Assembly (NCBI GenBank): GCA_947846985.1 | Contig: CANTUZ010000002.1 | Coordinates: forward strand, 15,944,087 to 16,008,086 | DNA from: Fratercula arctica | Taxonomy: Eukaryota > Chordata > Aves > Charadriiformes > Alcidae | Reading direction: 5' to 3' | DNA length: 64,000 nucleotides | In this document: positions 45,701 to 59,307 of the stretch, one piece after another | How the letters are laid out: each line of letters begins with the position of its first letter | Numbering within the stretch: the first letter of the stretch is position 1 | Translations under genes and position numbers: made by a program | Notes under the pieces: model-generated | What the model was told of the DNA's origin: nothing | The model's database searches: none | What the model saw: the letters and a program-made list of their open reading frames with translations, nothing else

Positions 45701-47780
45701 AGGATTTTCTATAGAGAGACACCAGTGTTGTTGAGAAAGTGAACCTGAGGACATCACCGTTCATGTTAATATCTCTGTATAGAACCAGTTCCCATTCCCA
45801 GAGCTCTAATGCGTGGCTTCTGTAAACAATTGAGCTGGTGTGGTGTTTCACAGCCACCAAACCAGAGGAATGTTTTGTTGCCCTGCCAGCTTCCTCCATT
45901 TCTGTTGGTCTGACCTTCTCCCAGTGTCAGCTCAGGAATCACAGGGCCATTATCTACCCGGCTGAGCTAGTGGCATCACTACTCTCATGAAGAGCCTGGT
46001 GATTACCAGAGCTGGAGTTAGGTGAAAATGGTGTTAGGTTATGAGCATGGAGGTGGGAGAGGGAAGACGTGGCCATGGAAGGGGTGTGACCAGGTAATTC
46101 TGAACGCTTGGATTGTGTCACCCTTCGTTGTGAACTGGCAGCCTAGTGCCAATTCGGGTCATGCTGTGGCTTTCCCACTTGCACCTAGAATGATGTAAAG
46201 AGCTTCAAAGTTGGGAGTCAGACCTGGCTTCTTTCTGTCATATTTCCGTGATATTTGTATTTATTTTAGCAGTTGGCCATTAAGTAAAATACAGGGTAAT
46301 ACTGTTTCAAATCCTGTAAATTTCTCTTCTGTTAAGGGTTTTATAGGTTTTCGATGGGATTTTCATTCTCTGTCATTACTGTAATTGACAAAATAGCTGT
46401 TCTATAAGCTTACTTCAGCATTTCAATTTAAGAAGTCCATACTTAAGGCAACATTTTCCAATTTATATACTTAAATTTGGTCTGCCATCCATTTTCTGCA
46501 ATACAGTAAGACTTATTTTCAATGACTTAATATCCATGATTTTGAAACATGTATTTGGGGTTTTCTGCACTGAATTAACCCATTTTGATTTTGTTGCCTA
46601 AGAGGAGGTCTCAGCATTGGAAAATGTTGACCATAGTGCTAGACCAAAATTAATAGATATGGACATGTGTTTATCCTAGGAAACAACATCAGGTGTTTTT
46701 AGCATTTGTGAAAGTGGATGACCTGAAAAGAGAAAATGAAGATGGCACGAGAAGAAATACTGTAGTAACTAATCACAAATCTTCTGATATTACAAGTACC
46801 TGATGCAGTGTGACAGCAGTACAATGAAAATGTGAGGATCAGCTTGATGACTAGAAGAAAGCTGTGGGAAGGATAAAGAGGTTACTGATACTCCAGATCA
46901 AGAAGGGCAGCCCAAGCAACGTCAGTGACCCCAATGGGAGAAGATATAAAGGGAAACTTTTGGGCTCCTGAACCTGAATTGTTCAGGCGGAGCAGATGCT
47001 TTTAGTTCCTCAGCTGGCTTCTGCTCAGGATTGGCAGTGTCCGTGGTGTAGATGCACAAAAACAATACTAAGTGGATGTAGTTGACATGTTTTTCTTCTT
47101 CTATTGTTCAATGTCCTTTGCTGTTTGAAGCTGCATTGTTTAGAGCAGAGCAGCAGTAGCTCAAATTCCATTTTTAATTTGAAAGCAACGGGATTGTTAC
47201 CTGGCAAGAATTCAGTGGTCAGAGTCTCGACACTTACAATAGTTTATTTTACAGGATTAGACAGCTTTCTTTTTCATCTCTAGAGGTTGAAAGAATTATG
47301 CACGTTCCTTGCATTAACAGAAAAAACACTATTGAGAGCGTTTAAGTAACTTGTAGTCTCTTTCATGTTATCCTTTAGTTTTGTAGTTAGGAGGTTATGA
47401 TCCACTTCATAAGGAAAGAATTTTTTTTTTCAAAAATTGGAATAACTTCTTGTAAAATTCCAATTAATTTGCACTCTGCCTTGCAATGTCATTGGCAAGA
47501 GCAAACATAAAATACATTTCTTGTACAGTAGTGAACAGAATCACTGCAACACAGACATGAATGCAATGACAATGTATTTTAAAGGGGAGACAGCGTATCA
47601 GCTACCACTGTGAGTCAGGGGGTCCCTCACTCCAGATAGTAAGTCTGTCAAAAAATACCAAGAGCTTTTGGAGAGGAAAAGGTGCTGAGAAATGGAGCAG
47701 TATACGTACCACACTGGGTCCCCACATCCTGCAACTGGAACTTCTCTGTGTTCAGGGAATGCTCAGTGAGAGCCGAATTA

Positions 47781-47783
<3 letters not shown>

Positions 47784-47819
<36 letters not shown>
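47784..47819 (+). repeat. poly(T) tract, 36 T
   Basis: Thirty-six consecutive T, the longest homopolymer in the window. It may be the tail of a minus-strand retroposed sequence, but no element body is recognised on the right. Highly mutable and a likely assembly weak point. Confidence 0.95.
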
Positions 47820-47820
<1 letters not shown>

Positions 47821-48670
47821 AATGCCTTTGCCTAGACATTACTAGTTTGATCTTTGAGGTAACATGCATATTGGAGAAGCATCATGTAGGTCAGGCCCCA
47901 CTGTGCTGGGTGGAACTGTATAGCAAATAATTAATCTTGACCCCTTGCTGCCTGTAGTTACAGTACAGATACGGCCAATGGACGAGACAAAGAGAAGCAA
48001 GAGTAGAGCCAGAATAAGAGAGATGGAAAAATATCAGACAGTTACAATTTTTACCAAAGTTCGCTTAACAGAAGATTATAATCGCATATCTTATACTGAA
48101 GTATGTGCGTCTATAAATAGGGATTAGATGTATTTCATAATTATGGAGGGTGATTATGTGATGCATTTTGTTCCTTACAAGGACGTATTAGGCATTGGAT
48201 AATTATACAGCAATGATACCAAATCTGACATTAAAATTAGAGCTTTGAGATTTATACCTTTTTTTTAAAAAGACCTTAAACAGTAAGGCCTTCGGGTATG
48301 CGCAGTGTTTACTGACTTGGTAAGCATTAAGATGTTACTGTGCCCCTTCCTGAATCTGCTCATTTTAAAAGCTTAACCCTTTAAAATATTCTGTTCAGCT
48401 CATTACTGCAGCAAGCTGTGACACTTAAACAAAACAAAGATAACATTCTCATATGAACAACGGATCACAAAAAATGCTTTCTTTCATCCTCGCTTCTGAC
48501 CATCTGTTTAAAAAAGTCACAGGAAGCCAGTCTGTAATCTGTGGCTAAGAGTTTAAAATCACATGTGTTTTTTGTGACACATACGTGTAGGGTGCTGGAA
48601 TAGTTTGTATTAGCTCTAAAGGTTGGGTGATTTGACCTTGACATCTGTCAGATATACCCAATCCTCTCAT

Positions 48671-48705
48671 AGAAAGAAAGAAAGAAAAAAAAAAAAAAAA
48701 AAAAA
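48671..48705 (+). repeat. (GAAA)n plus poly(A) tract
   Basis: Three GAAA units followed by 21 A. Simple repeat; a retroposon tail is possible but no body is recognised. Confidence 0.9.
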
Positions 48706-49094
48706 GCTTTTTTCTGTTTGAAGCTTACATATGTGTATATGATTTCACTTCCCTTTAAAACTATCTTCCCCTGGTGTGCTATGTATTTTAACTGCTGTTT
48801 TTTTAAACCATTCACATATATTTTAGTGTTATTTTCCTATGTGATAAAACTGTTATGTATAATGTATATGCATATTCTTTTCTTTTTGAATAGTTGTGCT
48901 TTGAGAAGTAGTATTTTTGCGCTGTTTCCTCAGTGCCTTCAGCGCGTAGTCTTCAAACCTAGAGTGACGCTTTAACTGGTAGCTTCAAGATGGAGGTTGA
49001 TCAGATCTCATGCAAAAATTTCTCATCAAATCCTGAAGCATGCAGCAAGGAGGAGAGAAAATTGTTGTACAAAACTAGGCTGCAATACCTATAT

Positions 49095-49111
49095 AAAAAA
49101 AAAAAAAAAAA
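49095..49111 (+). repeat. poly(A) tract, 17 A
   Basis: Uninterrupted A run followed by GAGAGG. Confidence 0.9.
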
Positions 49112-52100
49112 GAGAGGCTTGTGTTAGTTTTTGTGATGGATGAATGTTGTCTCTAGCATTGTTCTCCACAGTATCATCACCAGGGTAACTTTAACCAACC
49201 TAACATTAAATGCCTCAAAAAATGCAATATCCATTCTCATCCTAGGAAAAAATTTCCGTACTAAAATGCAGGTGAACCACCTGATTTTTTTCTGAAGGTG
49301 ACTGTATCTGGCTTATTTTATATGTCAGCATAAATAGCTGCAAAAGTGTGCCAACCCCAGTGAAGTTATTTGTGAGTTCGGTAGTTAAACCTGTACATTC
49401 CGTTCAGTTTAGCCTTCTACTATTTGGGGAGCATTGTTTTCAACTTACTTTATAGAGATAGGGGGAGAGGGAAAGATGTCTGTAAATACTCTAGGCATAT
49501 TCCAGGCAGTCTGAAGACAGTTCATGACCCTGGAGAATGTTCACTTAAAATCTTGATTTTTTAACTGTTCCTTTAGCCACTTCTATTTAAAGAATATTTG
49601 GTTTCTCCGATTTAGTTGTTTGTATAAATTTTATTGATGGACTGCAGTGACCCAGAAATTGTTGAGTAGTTGGCTTTTTTTATATACAATCATAGATAAG
49701 ATAAATACATTAAACATTAGGATGAAAAAATTTCAAGAAGCAAATGCACTAAAAGAAGGAAACTGATTCAATGGTACTGTGATTTATATATCACCAGTGG
49801 GAGGTGGCATATTTAATAGCGTGTAGAAGCATAAGGCTCTCGTTGTCATTGGTAGTACTGAAGTGTGTTTTTCCTTTCTAAATTTGCAATCCATAGCTAT
49901 AGCAACAAATAAATATAGCAGTCACATTTACAACACAGTTATTGTGGCTTGCATTTGCTATAAAAGGTGTATTTTAAAATAATTCTCAGAAGATAGATTA
50001 TAGCAGGTTTACATTAGGGTTAGCTTCCTAATAGGTCCTTAGAGTGAGAATACCCGGCATTTGCTGTTTACCTAAATGAGGCACTAAGTCTTCTAGACCT
50101 GGCATTAATGCTGTGAATTAGGAATTAGATTTTCAACGTATGCATGGGATTGTATTTCAAAATACTCCATTCTTTTTTTATATCAATTATCTCAGGAATT
50201 CCATGGTTAACTACAGTTTGCCACACTTATAAAGTAGGAGCTCCTATTTATTGGTCAAGTACTATTTTTATGTTTGAACAAAACACCTATTGTTTTGCTT
50301 TGCTTATCAACAAGCACTACTGTTTTCAGCTAAGGTTACATTTAATAATTAGGTTTTCTAGGGCCAAGAAGTCAACTATATCTTTAATGAGTTCGGTGAC
50401 ATCACTAGGGCTGCTTATGCTCCTTGGCAATAGTCTGCTTTGTGTGAGCAGATCACATTAGCTTTAAGAGGAGTAGCGCAGATGCCAAGGTCAGGGCATT
50501 GGTAAGTAAGAGATCTTTGAGTAAAATGAAGACCTAAAGCTAAAACTACCCAAGGCAAGGGAACAATGAGCTGTTGTTTAGCAATATGGAAGCAGCTCTC
50601 TTAAGAAGTTATGTTGTCCCATGTTTAAGTGTTTCCTCTGTATCTTCTCCCTGTGAAAGTTGGGTGAGGAGAAAGGAGGGTCCTGAAGGTCTGGGCTTGG
50701 AGTGGTAAAAAGAAAAAAAATATGCTGATGCAATGGTAATACTGGCCTTCCTGCCGTTTTTTATGTTTGAGCACATTAAACACGATGGCACCTTTAATCT
50801 ATAAAGTGACCCTCAGTCTATTGGAAATTTGCAAGAGAGAATTGGGGGTAGAATTCTTTTTTTTAATACCTGGTTGAGAAAGCCTACTTTTTGTAGCTGA
50901 TCTCTGGTTTGGCATTGATATACAGAAGTATAATACAAAAAGGCTATTGCTTTGTCTCTGTTCAAAAGGTGAAATTGGAAAATTCTCACCCATTCCTGCT
51001 TCAAAATATTCCTTTAAATTGTGTATAGAGGAAGAACAGGACCTGCTTTTGCCTTGACAGAAGACCAGGAGAGGACAGAATGAGTACAAAGAAAATGGAC
51101 AGGAAGGCAGTGAAACAAGTCACTGGAGAGAGAGAAGGACAGTAATGGATGTTACAGCAGGTAGAAAAGATGGGAGAAAACACTGAAGGAAAATAGTTTG
51201 AACTGGAATAGCCTTCAACCAAAACCATAGAGTGTTCAGGGAGAAGTGGTGGAATAATACGCAGACATTTGTATGAGATTTAAAAATTGCGCATCCTGTC
51301 AGGCTGAGTAACATTCATCCATGTGTTGCCTACTGTTGGAAATGCTAATTTTTTTCACACTACTTGCCAGCTTGCTCTCATAGATTCGAAATGCAGCCTC
51401 TACTGGTTGTGTTAGAAGTAGCTGAGGAATAAACGTGCCCAATTACTGAAATATGTCAGACAAAAAAGATTCCATACGTAGAACGAGTGGAAGGGGAAGA
51501 TTGCTTTTCCTTCAAGGGGATTAGCAGCAATAGCAGTATGAAGTTAACTGCATGCATGTGTTCCAAGTGATTTGAAAACTTAAAACGTCATATCACATTT
51601 TTACGTGATGGCTTTATCTCATTGCCAGGGCAAGGTACCTTCACTGCTGGGATGTAGATCTATGAAAGCGCTTAAACCCACAGCAAGACCTACCAGCATG
51701 GAAGCTCCTTAATGACTAATGCCTAAAAAATGAGGTGCCTAAACTGGCGAGCATGCTTCGTGTTTAATTTAGGATTCCTTGGGTGCCCTGAGCTCTGCTT
51801 CTGTGCGTGACCAAAACCGAGCTAATCCAAGTAGCTTGACATTTCTCTGCCTACTCCCGTCTGTGTGCGCGGAGCACAGCGAGCATGTACTGACTCAGCT
51901 GGGGGCCTCGCACAGTGTGTCGCGGTGGCTGCTAAAACAAAGAGGAGCCAAAATCATCATCAAACACCAGAACAGGGACAGCAGCTTTTAGCAAATGAAA
52001 GGCGGGAAGTCACTTCTCACTTTTTTGCGCCGCATTTCTCCCTCTGTCACAAGGGTGCCACTGTAAAACGAAAAACTCCCTGGGCCAGAGCAACACACTA

Positions 52101-55100
52101 TGAGTCTTTCCCTGAAGGTTAAAGCATCCTGCTGAGGATTCCCAGCTGTTTATGCCTTTGCCTTTCTTTATTCTTTCCAGTGACTCTTTTAATGCATATT
52201 GTATAAACAGATCTCCAAATCATTTAAACTATATCTTTTATTACCTAAGTCCCAATTCTACAAAGCAACGGGGTGGCAGAACTAAAATGATTTCTCCTGT
52301 CATGTAATGTCATATTCACTTTTTCAGGTGCTGCTGCCTTGTATATTTAGAGAAACAGCTGGTTTCTAGGGAATGGGTTGGAGGGCTGAGGAGGAAAATG
52401 TTTTCCTCTAAGCAAGTTTATAGGAGCTACTTTGCTGTGATTGATTGTGAGAGTTGAAGTGTCTGAACACTAAAACAAAGGCAGGAATAAAAAGGTGGGG
52501 GAAAAGGAAGACAAACTGAGATCTGAGAAAACAAATTGTTCAATAAATAGAAGCCATAAGAGCTCCATCATTCCGTATGCGGCTTGCTCAGGTTTCCATG
52601 AGAAAAATCTTGACACATCGCTTTCCAGTAGGAAATGGCAATACAGATTTTAATGCTGCCGGGAAAAGTGAGAGTGCTAGATCAAGTATGGCACAAACGC
52701 TGACAGGTTGCTGTCTTCTGGCTCAGAGCTTTGATCATTTCAGTCACTGTCTTCATCCACTGCTCCCAAATGGGTCCCCTCTGTCCATCACAGAAGCTCG
52801 TGCCTTCCCATGCAAAGTTTGCCATCAGCGCTTTCCAATCCTGCTGAGATGATGCTTTTCTTCTGTATGAAACATAAAGTGCAACCGGTACCTTAAATCG
52901 TAAGTAAAGGAAAACAAACATCTTTGAGACCTTCTCCTCGTGAAGAAGTCTCTCTTGATTAGCATTGTTGACCCAAATACGGTATCTCAGGTACTCACTT
53001 CAGTCGTTCTCCATGAGCTCTTGGGATGCGTTCCTGAAGGTTACCATGCATGAAGATTTTCCTGCTCGACACCCTTTCCAGCCAGCCAGAGCTCTCTGTG
53101 CTCTGTCACTGACCTTGTTGCTGAGAGAAGCACCATGCACATCACCTGCCACGGGGTTAGGAAGGAGCTATTTCTGGGCTTTTGGCTCTTCATGTAGTAT
53201 TCTGAATATTCGGTTTAGAACTGTTACTATCAGCTTACAGGACACCTTGTTGATGCTGTTGTATTCAAATAATATGTCAATGGGATAAATGAGGATCTGG
53301 CCCAGCAGACAGTGCTAGCAGCTCAGTGCTTCGCTGTAACTTTGTATCTCCATAATGAATGTGTTATCAGACATTGATATGTTATCTGATGTTAAATAGA
53401 GTAGTATTAGCACCATAAGCTTTCTTCTGGGCCTGATCATGACAGGCTGATGTTTTAACTCCAGTCCAGGAATTCCACTGCTGGAGAAACAAACCTCTCA
53501 CCGCTGTGGCATATGTGCAGTAACTTTGTGCCAACCTAGCAGACCGTAAATGTGCAGCAGCTACGAGATCCAATGAAAACTGAAATGCAGCAGTTTGCTT
53601 GGTTTATTCTGTTTTGGAGTATCAGGAGCTCAGATCTTGAAAACTTGGTGATGGATCATCCTATACTCTGCTGCTGAAAAGCAGCATTAAGAAAGTTGTT
53701 GTTTGCCAACTTTTCAAAAATATGCTGTCAAATAAACCCTTATCTTAGATAAGATAGGCATTGCTTTATAAACCCCACAAAAATGTAAATTAGTATTTGG
53801 CTTCCTTCTAGATAGAGTTCATTCCTTAAAGGTATATCTTTTCCTGCAGAAGTATTCACTATAGGTTTTTATTAGACCCCTTGGTCATGGTTTACCACAT
53901 CTTTTCTTTATGTTTCCAACTGCCCAGATAGGGTGGGCTTTCTGGTGAATGATCTGGTCCTGAGTTTGATGGATAATCTCAGCAGACCTGTGAACTGTAG
54001 AGTTTTGAGCTGGGAGAAGTTCAAATTTGTCCAGACTAGCTGTGTGTCGTGACACTTTATGCCTGCATATAATGCACCAAATGCAGTTATGCAATGGAGG
54101 AGAATATCAAAGATGTTTTGAAGGTTGCAAATGGGTTTTATGAGTGAGAATCATCATTTTTGTTGCTTCCAAAGATGAAAGTGCTCAATTTTCGCACACA
54201 TGAAAAAAAAGACTGTCAGATGTTTTAAATGTAAAAACTGCATAACGTGGCTTCTTGTCATATCTGTGGTTCCCTTGTGGATGAAAATTTTAATCAGATG
54301 GTTTTGTACTTTAAAGATTTTTCATTTGATTTACAACTTGTAGGAGTGGAGTAGCAGTAAGCAATCAGGGAGAATGCCATGAAGAGGACAAAAGGAAGGT
54401 GAAACATAGCGTTAATAATTTAGTTTCAATAACCTTAAAAGGTTTACCAGTCACTTTTAACCTTGTATCAGAAAAGAGAAAAGCACAAAAAAGCAAGCTA
54501 CTGCAGTGAATCATAAAAACGTTTCTTTTAATTTGTTACTCATTTATCTAAGTCCAGATAGAAAGCAATTGATGCATTTGTTAAACAAAAGGGTCAAAAA
54601 GACAACTACCCATCAATTTGACTTAGTCCTTTTGGAAGGACTGCCTGCAGTTTTTCCCGTGTCGGTAAAGTCATGAAGTAATGGCCATTGTAGCTGTGAA
54701 AATGGAGGAGTGTTATTAGTATTTCAGACTAGCCAAAGCAACATTTTAAGCATGCAATAGGGTTTTCAGAACTGCTTAAGCAGGTTAGGCATCTAAATGT
54801 TATCAATCTCAGTAGGAATTAGGTACCAGCTCAAAGCCTCACACACTTTGGAAACACTGGTAAGCACCTGTGCTCAGGTTTCTTCCCTGCTGGCTTCCAG
54901 GGCCTGAATCTGTATCTGGTCTCCTGTGAGTGAGGGTAACGCAAAAAGTGACATCTTCAAGATGATGGTGTGGGGCTTTTAAAAAAGGAGTCTAGTTTTG
55001 TTTTTTGTTAGGAAAGATCAGGACGTCATAAAAAATTCATGTGGGGTTTGTATACATAGCCCCTCAGCTGAACAGTTGTGCTTCCATATTTCGAACACGT

Positions 55101-55860
55101 ACATTTTAAATTTTGCCGCAAATGAGCTACATGTATTTCAATTTTTGGCACAGTGCTTTGAAACCATCTTTGTAACTCTCTGTTACATTGTATTAGGCAG
55201 TTTGTACAACACTGTTAAAAATGAAAGTATTCCTAAGTAAAGGAATGAAATGCCTGAGATTTGAGGTAGGGAACCCAAATTTTGGAATTTGCTATGACCT
55301 AGTTTCATAAAAATGGTTTAACACTTAAACGTTCAGATACCTGGGCTGTAGCATGGATAATGGAGTATTTTTGCATGCGTGTGCCAAGTATGGCATAATT
55401 AATAATGTTGTGTGAATTATAAGTTTCTCCATAATTTTTATACAACAAACCTTAAATGCCTCTTCTGTGCAACTTTTCTTTATGCAACCAAGTTTTAAAA
55501 CCTTAGAGTATTAATTACTCCACTCAAAACTGCAAATGTGCTCTCTTTTTTTTATGTAGACTTGTTAGCATACAGCAAGATTCTGTACTTGCTTTTGTTT
55601 TGCAGTTTTATCTTAGATTTGGAAAGATTTTGAGTTCCCAGTATACCTTTTTTTGTTACAGACCAGAGGGAGTAATCATTTATTTGCACTGCAGAAATGA
55701 TCAGTGACTTCACTTGTAGTTATAAAACAAATGCATGTGAAAACAGAGTCCCTCCTCCAAAGAGATTGCTTCTTCATCTATATTGAGGAGCATCACGTAA
55801 GCGTGGAAAATAGTGACGAGCACGTGCATGATGATTTTATCATTTTCACTCTTGCCCAGC

Positions 55861-55891
55861 TTTTTTTTTGCCTTTTTTTTTTTTTTTTTTT
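55861..55891 (+). repeat. interrupted poly(T) tract
   Basis: Nine T, GCC, then 19 T. Simple repeat in intron. Confidence 0.9.
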
Positions 55892-57184
55892 CTAAATATG
55901 TGGGCTGGTAAAATGGATTATTTCCAGCATGTGGCATTGTTGATTGGTTAATTACTGTTTACCAGTATACCAGAATTTTTCCTCTGAGAAGAAGCTCAGG
56001 ATGAAAAGTGAGGGCAGAAAATTCATGGTTTAATCCAGAGAATGGGCAGGTTGCATTAAAACAAAGTTGAAATTACAAGCCCTGAGACTTCCTCAAGTGA
56101 AGATCTCCATGAGTGGGTCACTAGGCTTAGAAATGTGTTTATGTGCTTTAGCTGCTCTTTCGTATGAGTATTTTGCTGAGATAGGAAATATACTTGTTCT
56201 AATAGTGGTTTATGAGGGATTAAAGTAAGGTCTTTCTGATTTGTTTGCATTTTAATGAGAATGTAATTTCTTAGTCTTACATCCATGTAAAACCCCCACA
56301 CTGTCAGATTTGTAGGGATATACATAAGTTTAAAAGGAATGGTAGTTAATTAACATTTGGAATATACTTCATCTTTGAAAATGTGGACTGGGGGTGGAAC
56401 AACTCTGAAACCAAAATAGACTGGCACGCCATAAGTTTCTATTTGAAGTGAACTAATTGAACTAAATTAGTGCTTTTTGTATTCATGGATAATCTGTCTC
56501 CTCTGATTTTTATTATTTTTACTAAATTGCTCCTTATTAGAAATGGCTGTAGCTGAGTCCGTGAATTGTTGACAAAAGAGTCTCTTCAGCTCTGCCTTTG
56601 ATTATTTGTGGTATGCTGTTGATCTTCGGAATAATGTTCTATAGTTTCAGTTTTTAGAGCAAAAGAGTAAAACTTTTATAAACAGAAAGAAAGGAAGTTT
56701 GAAGAGATTTTAGGGCAGCTATGCAAACTCTTTCCATGTAAGTCTTTGTCCAGGAGAGTTTTGTTCACAGTAAATGAACAAATAAGACCATAGATATAAA
56801 GTTGATTTTTATTTTATTTTACTTCAGGGAGCATCTGCGGATACTTTTTTGCAAAATTTCTTCATCTGAGGTATTCAGTGTGTTGTAAGCCTTCCAGTAG
56901 CAAGTAACTTGCTTGTTAAGTAATGCACAAGTATCTAAATTACAGTCATGTCTTTACTATTTCTTAATCTTAGCCTCAGCTCTATGATTCCTGGAATTTT
57001 TGCTAAATTTATTTCCAAGGCATTAACTCATGGGAGCAGTCCTATGATTTTAAGCTGACGGTTTGAAGTGGGCTTTTGTAACATTTTATTTATGGAGTTC
57101 ATTTATTGACTTTTCTGTAAGGTTCAGCGCTGTAGTGTCTGGGCACCTCACGCACAGTAATGCATCGAGCATCTCAGCACTCCA

Positions 57185-57345
57185 GTGCAGTCAGGGAGGT
57201 TTTATTTTATGGATGGGGAGTTGAAGCACTTAAAATCTGGCCGGCACAAGTGCACTGGCACTTTGTGGCAGAGTTGAGGAAAGAACCTGCGTCGTCTAAT
57301 TCCCATTCCAGTACCCTGAACGAAACACCGTCTTTCCTCTCTAAA
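57185..57345 (+). mobile_element. MIR-like SINE remnant
   Basis: The order of phrases follows the MIR/CORE-SINE 3' half seen in sauropsids: TTTTATGGATGGGGAGTTGA (from 'ttttacagatggggaactga'), then GTGGCAGAGTTGAGGAAAG (from 'gtggcagagctgggaattg'), AACCTGCGTCGTCTAATTCC, CAGTACCCTGAACGAAACAC and a final TCTTTCCT. It is strongly diverged, with an unrelated-looking stretch in the middle. The relation is from recall of the consensus; exact ends are uncertain. Confidence 0.6.
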
Positions 57346-57604
57346 CAAGTTTGCACTTGTTTTCCAGTGACAAATAGACTGTCAAAGTAGTTTAAAGGTC
57401 TGTCATGGTTGGAAGCCATCAACTGTGATTCCAAAGTTAACCAGGAGCTCATATTTCCTCTCCGCTGGCAACGGCCACTGCCCCTTGAATTGCGGGCCAC
57501 CATAAAACCCCTGGGGATGCACTGTGACTGCGTCGTAGTTCAGACGAAATTGCAAACTCTGAGCATTTTGGGACATGGAATTGGCACCAGTGAACTGTGA
57601 ATTT

Positions 57605-57634
57605 TATATATATATTTTTATATATATATATATA
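57605..57634. repeat. (TA)n microsatellite
   Basis: Two TA runs separated by TTTT, giving a short AT-only stretch that can extrude or melt. It directly precedes a CpG-rich patch. Confidence 0.9.
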
Positions 57635-59288
57635 GAGGTATGTCTGTATTTTTGCTGTGAAATCATTGATAACGCTGTGACAGGCGCGTGGCTGGAGAGG
57701 GCTCGCGGGACGATGTGGAGCCTGGCCCGTGGTACGGCTGTGACAGGAACGCTGGCGTCTGCCCAGGCGCTTCCCTGAGGCTTCCCCATGGCCGGCTCTG
57801 ACATGTGGGGCAAAGTTATGCATTTCTGGCGTGGTTTTGCCTTCAAAAGGGAACGTAGGTGTGCTGTCAGTGCAGTAAGAAGATGAGAAAAATGTCATCA
57901 GTTTAATTTCTTCCCTCTTGCTTTCTGAAGGAGAGTCTATGTCAGGGTTTCTTGTTACCTGATCTAATTTATTGTCAGAGATTCTATTATACCAAGGTAG
58001 ATACTGAAGTTACTTGCAAAGAAACATGTAATTTTAATGTGCGTAAAAAAAAGAGCGGGAAAAAAAAAAGAGGAGTGAGCACTGTAATTGCCAAAAAAGA
58101 AGTGTTTCCATGTGGGAATATCATCAGAGTGGAGAAGGCGATGTTGGGAAAATTATTCTGATCTTCAGAGTTTATTTTAGTTTGGTACATCTGTACAAAT
58201 GCAATTTACCTTTAAGCGTAATTGGCTGTCGTGTTAAGCTCCCTGTCCACTGTGAGGAAATCACCGTTATAGCTTTCATATGGGAAGGAATTCAGGAGTG
58301 CCTTGTTTACATTGCTACCATTTATAAAACATTTAAAGCAGCTATTCTGCTGAATAAACATTCGAGAGCCCGAAGGATAAGCATATCGCTTAAACTTCTT
58401 AAGACTAAACTTTCCAAACCATTTCCTGCCAGAGGGACCTAGCAGTAAAATTGCAAACTCTGTGCTCCAAGATGAGATAGGCAGAATTAGATTAAGCAGC
58501 TTACTGTTGACATGTCTATTGATCTGGGTTCAGCGCCGTTTCCTGTCTCTGCTAGCAGTTAGATTGCTGTATACAATAACACAGTGGCCTGGTTTATGTG
58601 AAATTGGGGGACTCCGAGCATCAATTACTCCAGGAAGGCAGTGGCACTGGGAGATAAGGTTAAGCCGCTCACAGTGTTTAAGACTGCTGAAACCCAAGCA
58701 ACATATTTGCTGTCTAAACTGCTGCTTATAAATTTGACAGCGTTCCATTTATGTTGTTGATTTTTTTTTTCCCCTCCTCTCCAAAGAGAGATCATCCTGT
58801 ATTATTCCCTGCAGGTAGCAGTTCACTTCTCATTATAAACTTGCATTGTTCGTCAGTCTTCCCTTCCTATCAGCCCTTTGTTAAAAGTTCCTAAGCATCA
58901 CCTGGATATTTGAATAGAAAATAGTTAGACAGGAGTGAGAAAGGCATGAAATGTTATAGAAACTACCCACAATAAACTAACAGTATTTTCACGGTCGTAT
59001 TGATTCTGGTACTGCATTAAAGGAATTCTTCCACACTTTTTTTTCCTTTCTGTCTGGGAACACGACATTGAACAGTGGCAAAGAGGAAAGAAATCTCGTA
59101 CCCTTGAATTTCTCATCTAGTCTTCTGTTTTCTTCATAAGCAGTTCTCTCTTATGCCATGTTACTTTTTTATCCTTCTCAGAGACTGTTAACAGAATCAG
59201 TTGAAAGCAAAATGATGACTTTCACATTTAAAGAAGCCTGGAGAGAATTGTTTCAGGGGTCTGCTTGTGGTGAACTCAACCTCTTTTC

Positions 59289-59307
59289 TTTTTTTTTTTT
59301 TTTTTTT
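59289..59307 (+). repeat. poly(T) tract, 19 T
   Basis: Nineteen T after CTCTTTTC, followed by CCTGG. Simple repeat. Confidence 0.9.

Larger units (their letters stand above)
33956..57184 (+). other. PARD3: PARD3 intron downstream of exon B, middle part
   Basis: About 23 kb of mostly AT-rich intron. It holds a GC-richer, purine-rich patch at about 34740-34910 with splice-like signals, homopolymer tracts (34946-34964 A; 38209-38219 C; 47784-47819 T; 48685-48705 A; 49095-49111 A; 55873-55891 T), a 15-nt tandem duplication at 36188-36217, and a strong small hairpin at 41535-41559. A segment at about 42600-42720 weakly resembles a MIR-type SINE core (low certainty). The 202-codon ORF at 34402-35010 includes lysines encoded by the A tract and has no recognisable domain. 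No PARD3 exon was seen. Confidence 0.75.

Noticed and set aside
47682..47930. ORF with an 18-phenylalanine run
   Set aside because: The run is the poly(T) tract read in frame; there is no other protein signal.
47945..48127. Basic 60-codon ORF that could be mistaken for a PARD3 lysine/arginine-rich exon
   Set aside because: The sequence does not match the expected downstream PARD3 exon, and acceptor and donor signals in the required phase are lacking.
52577..52852. ORF ending in a CxxC...H-like string suggestive of a zinc finger
   Set aside because: Only one partial CxxCxxxF motif is present, without the paired histidines or a repeated finger.
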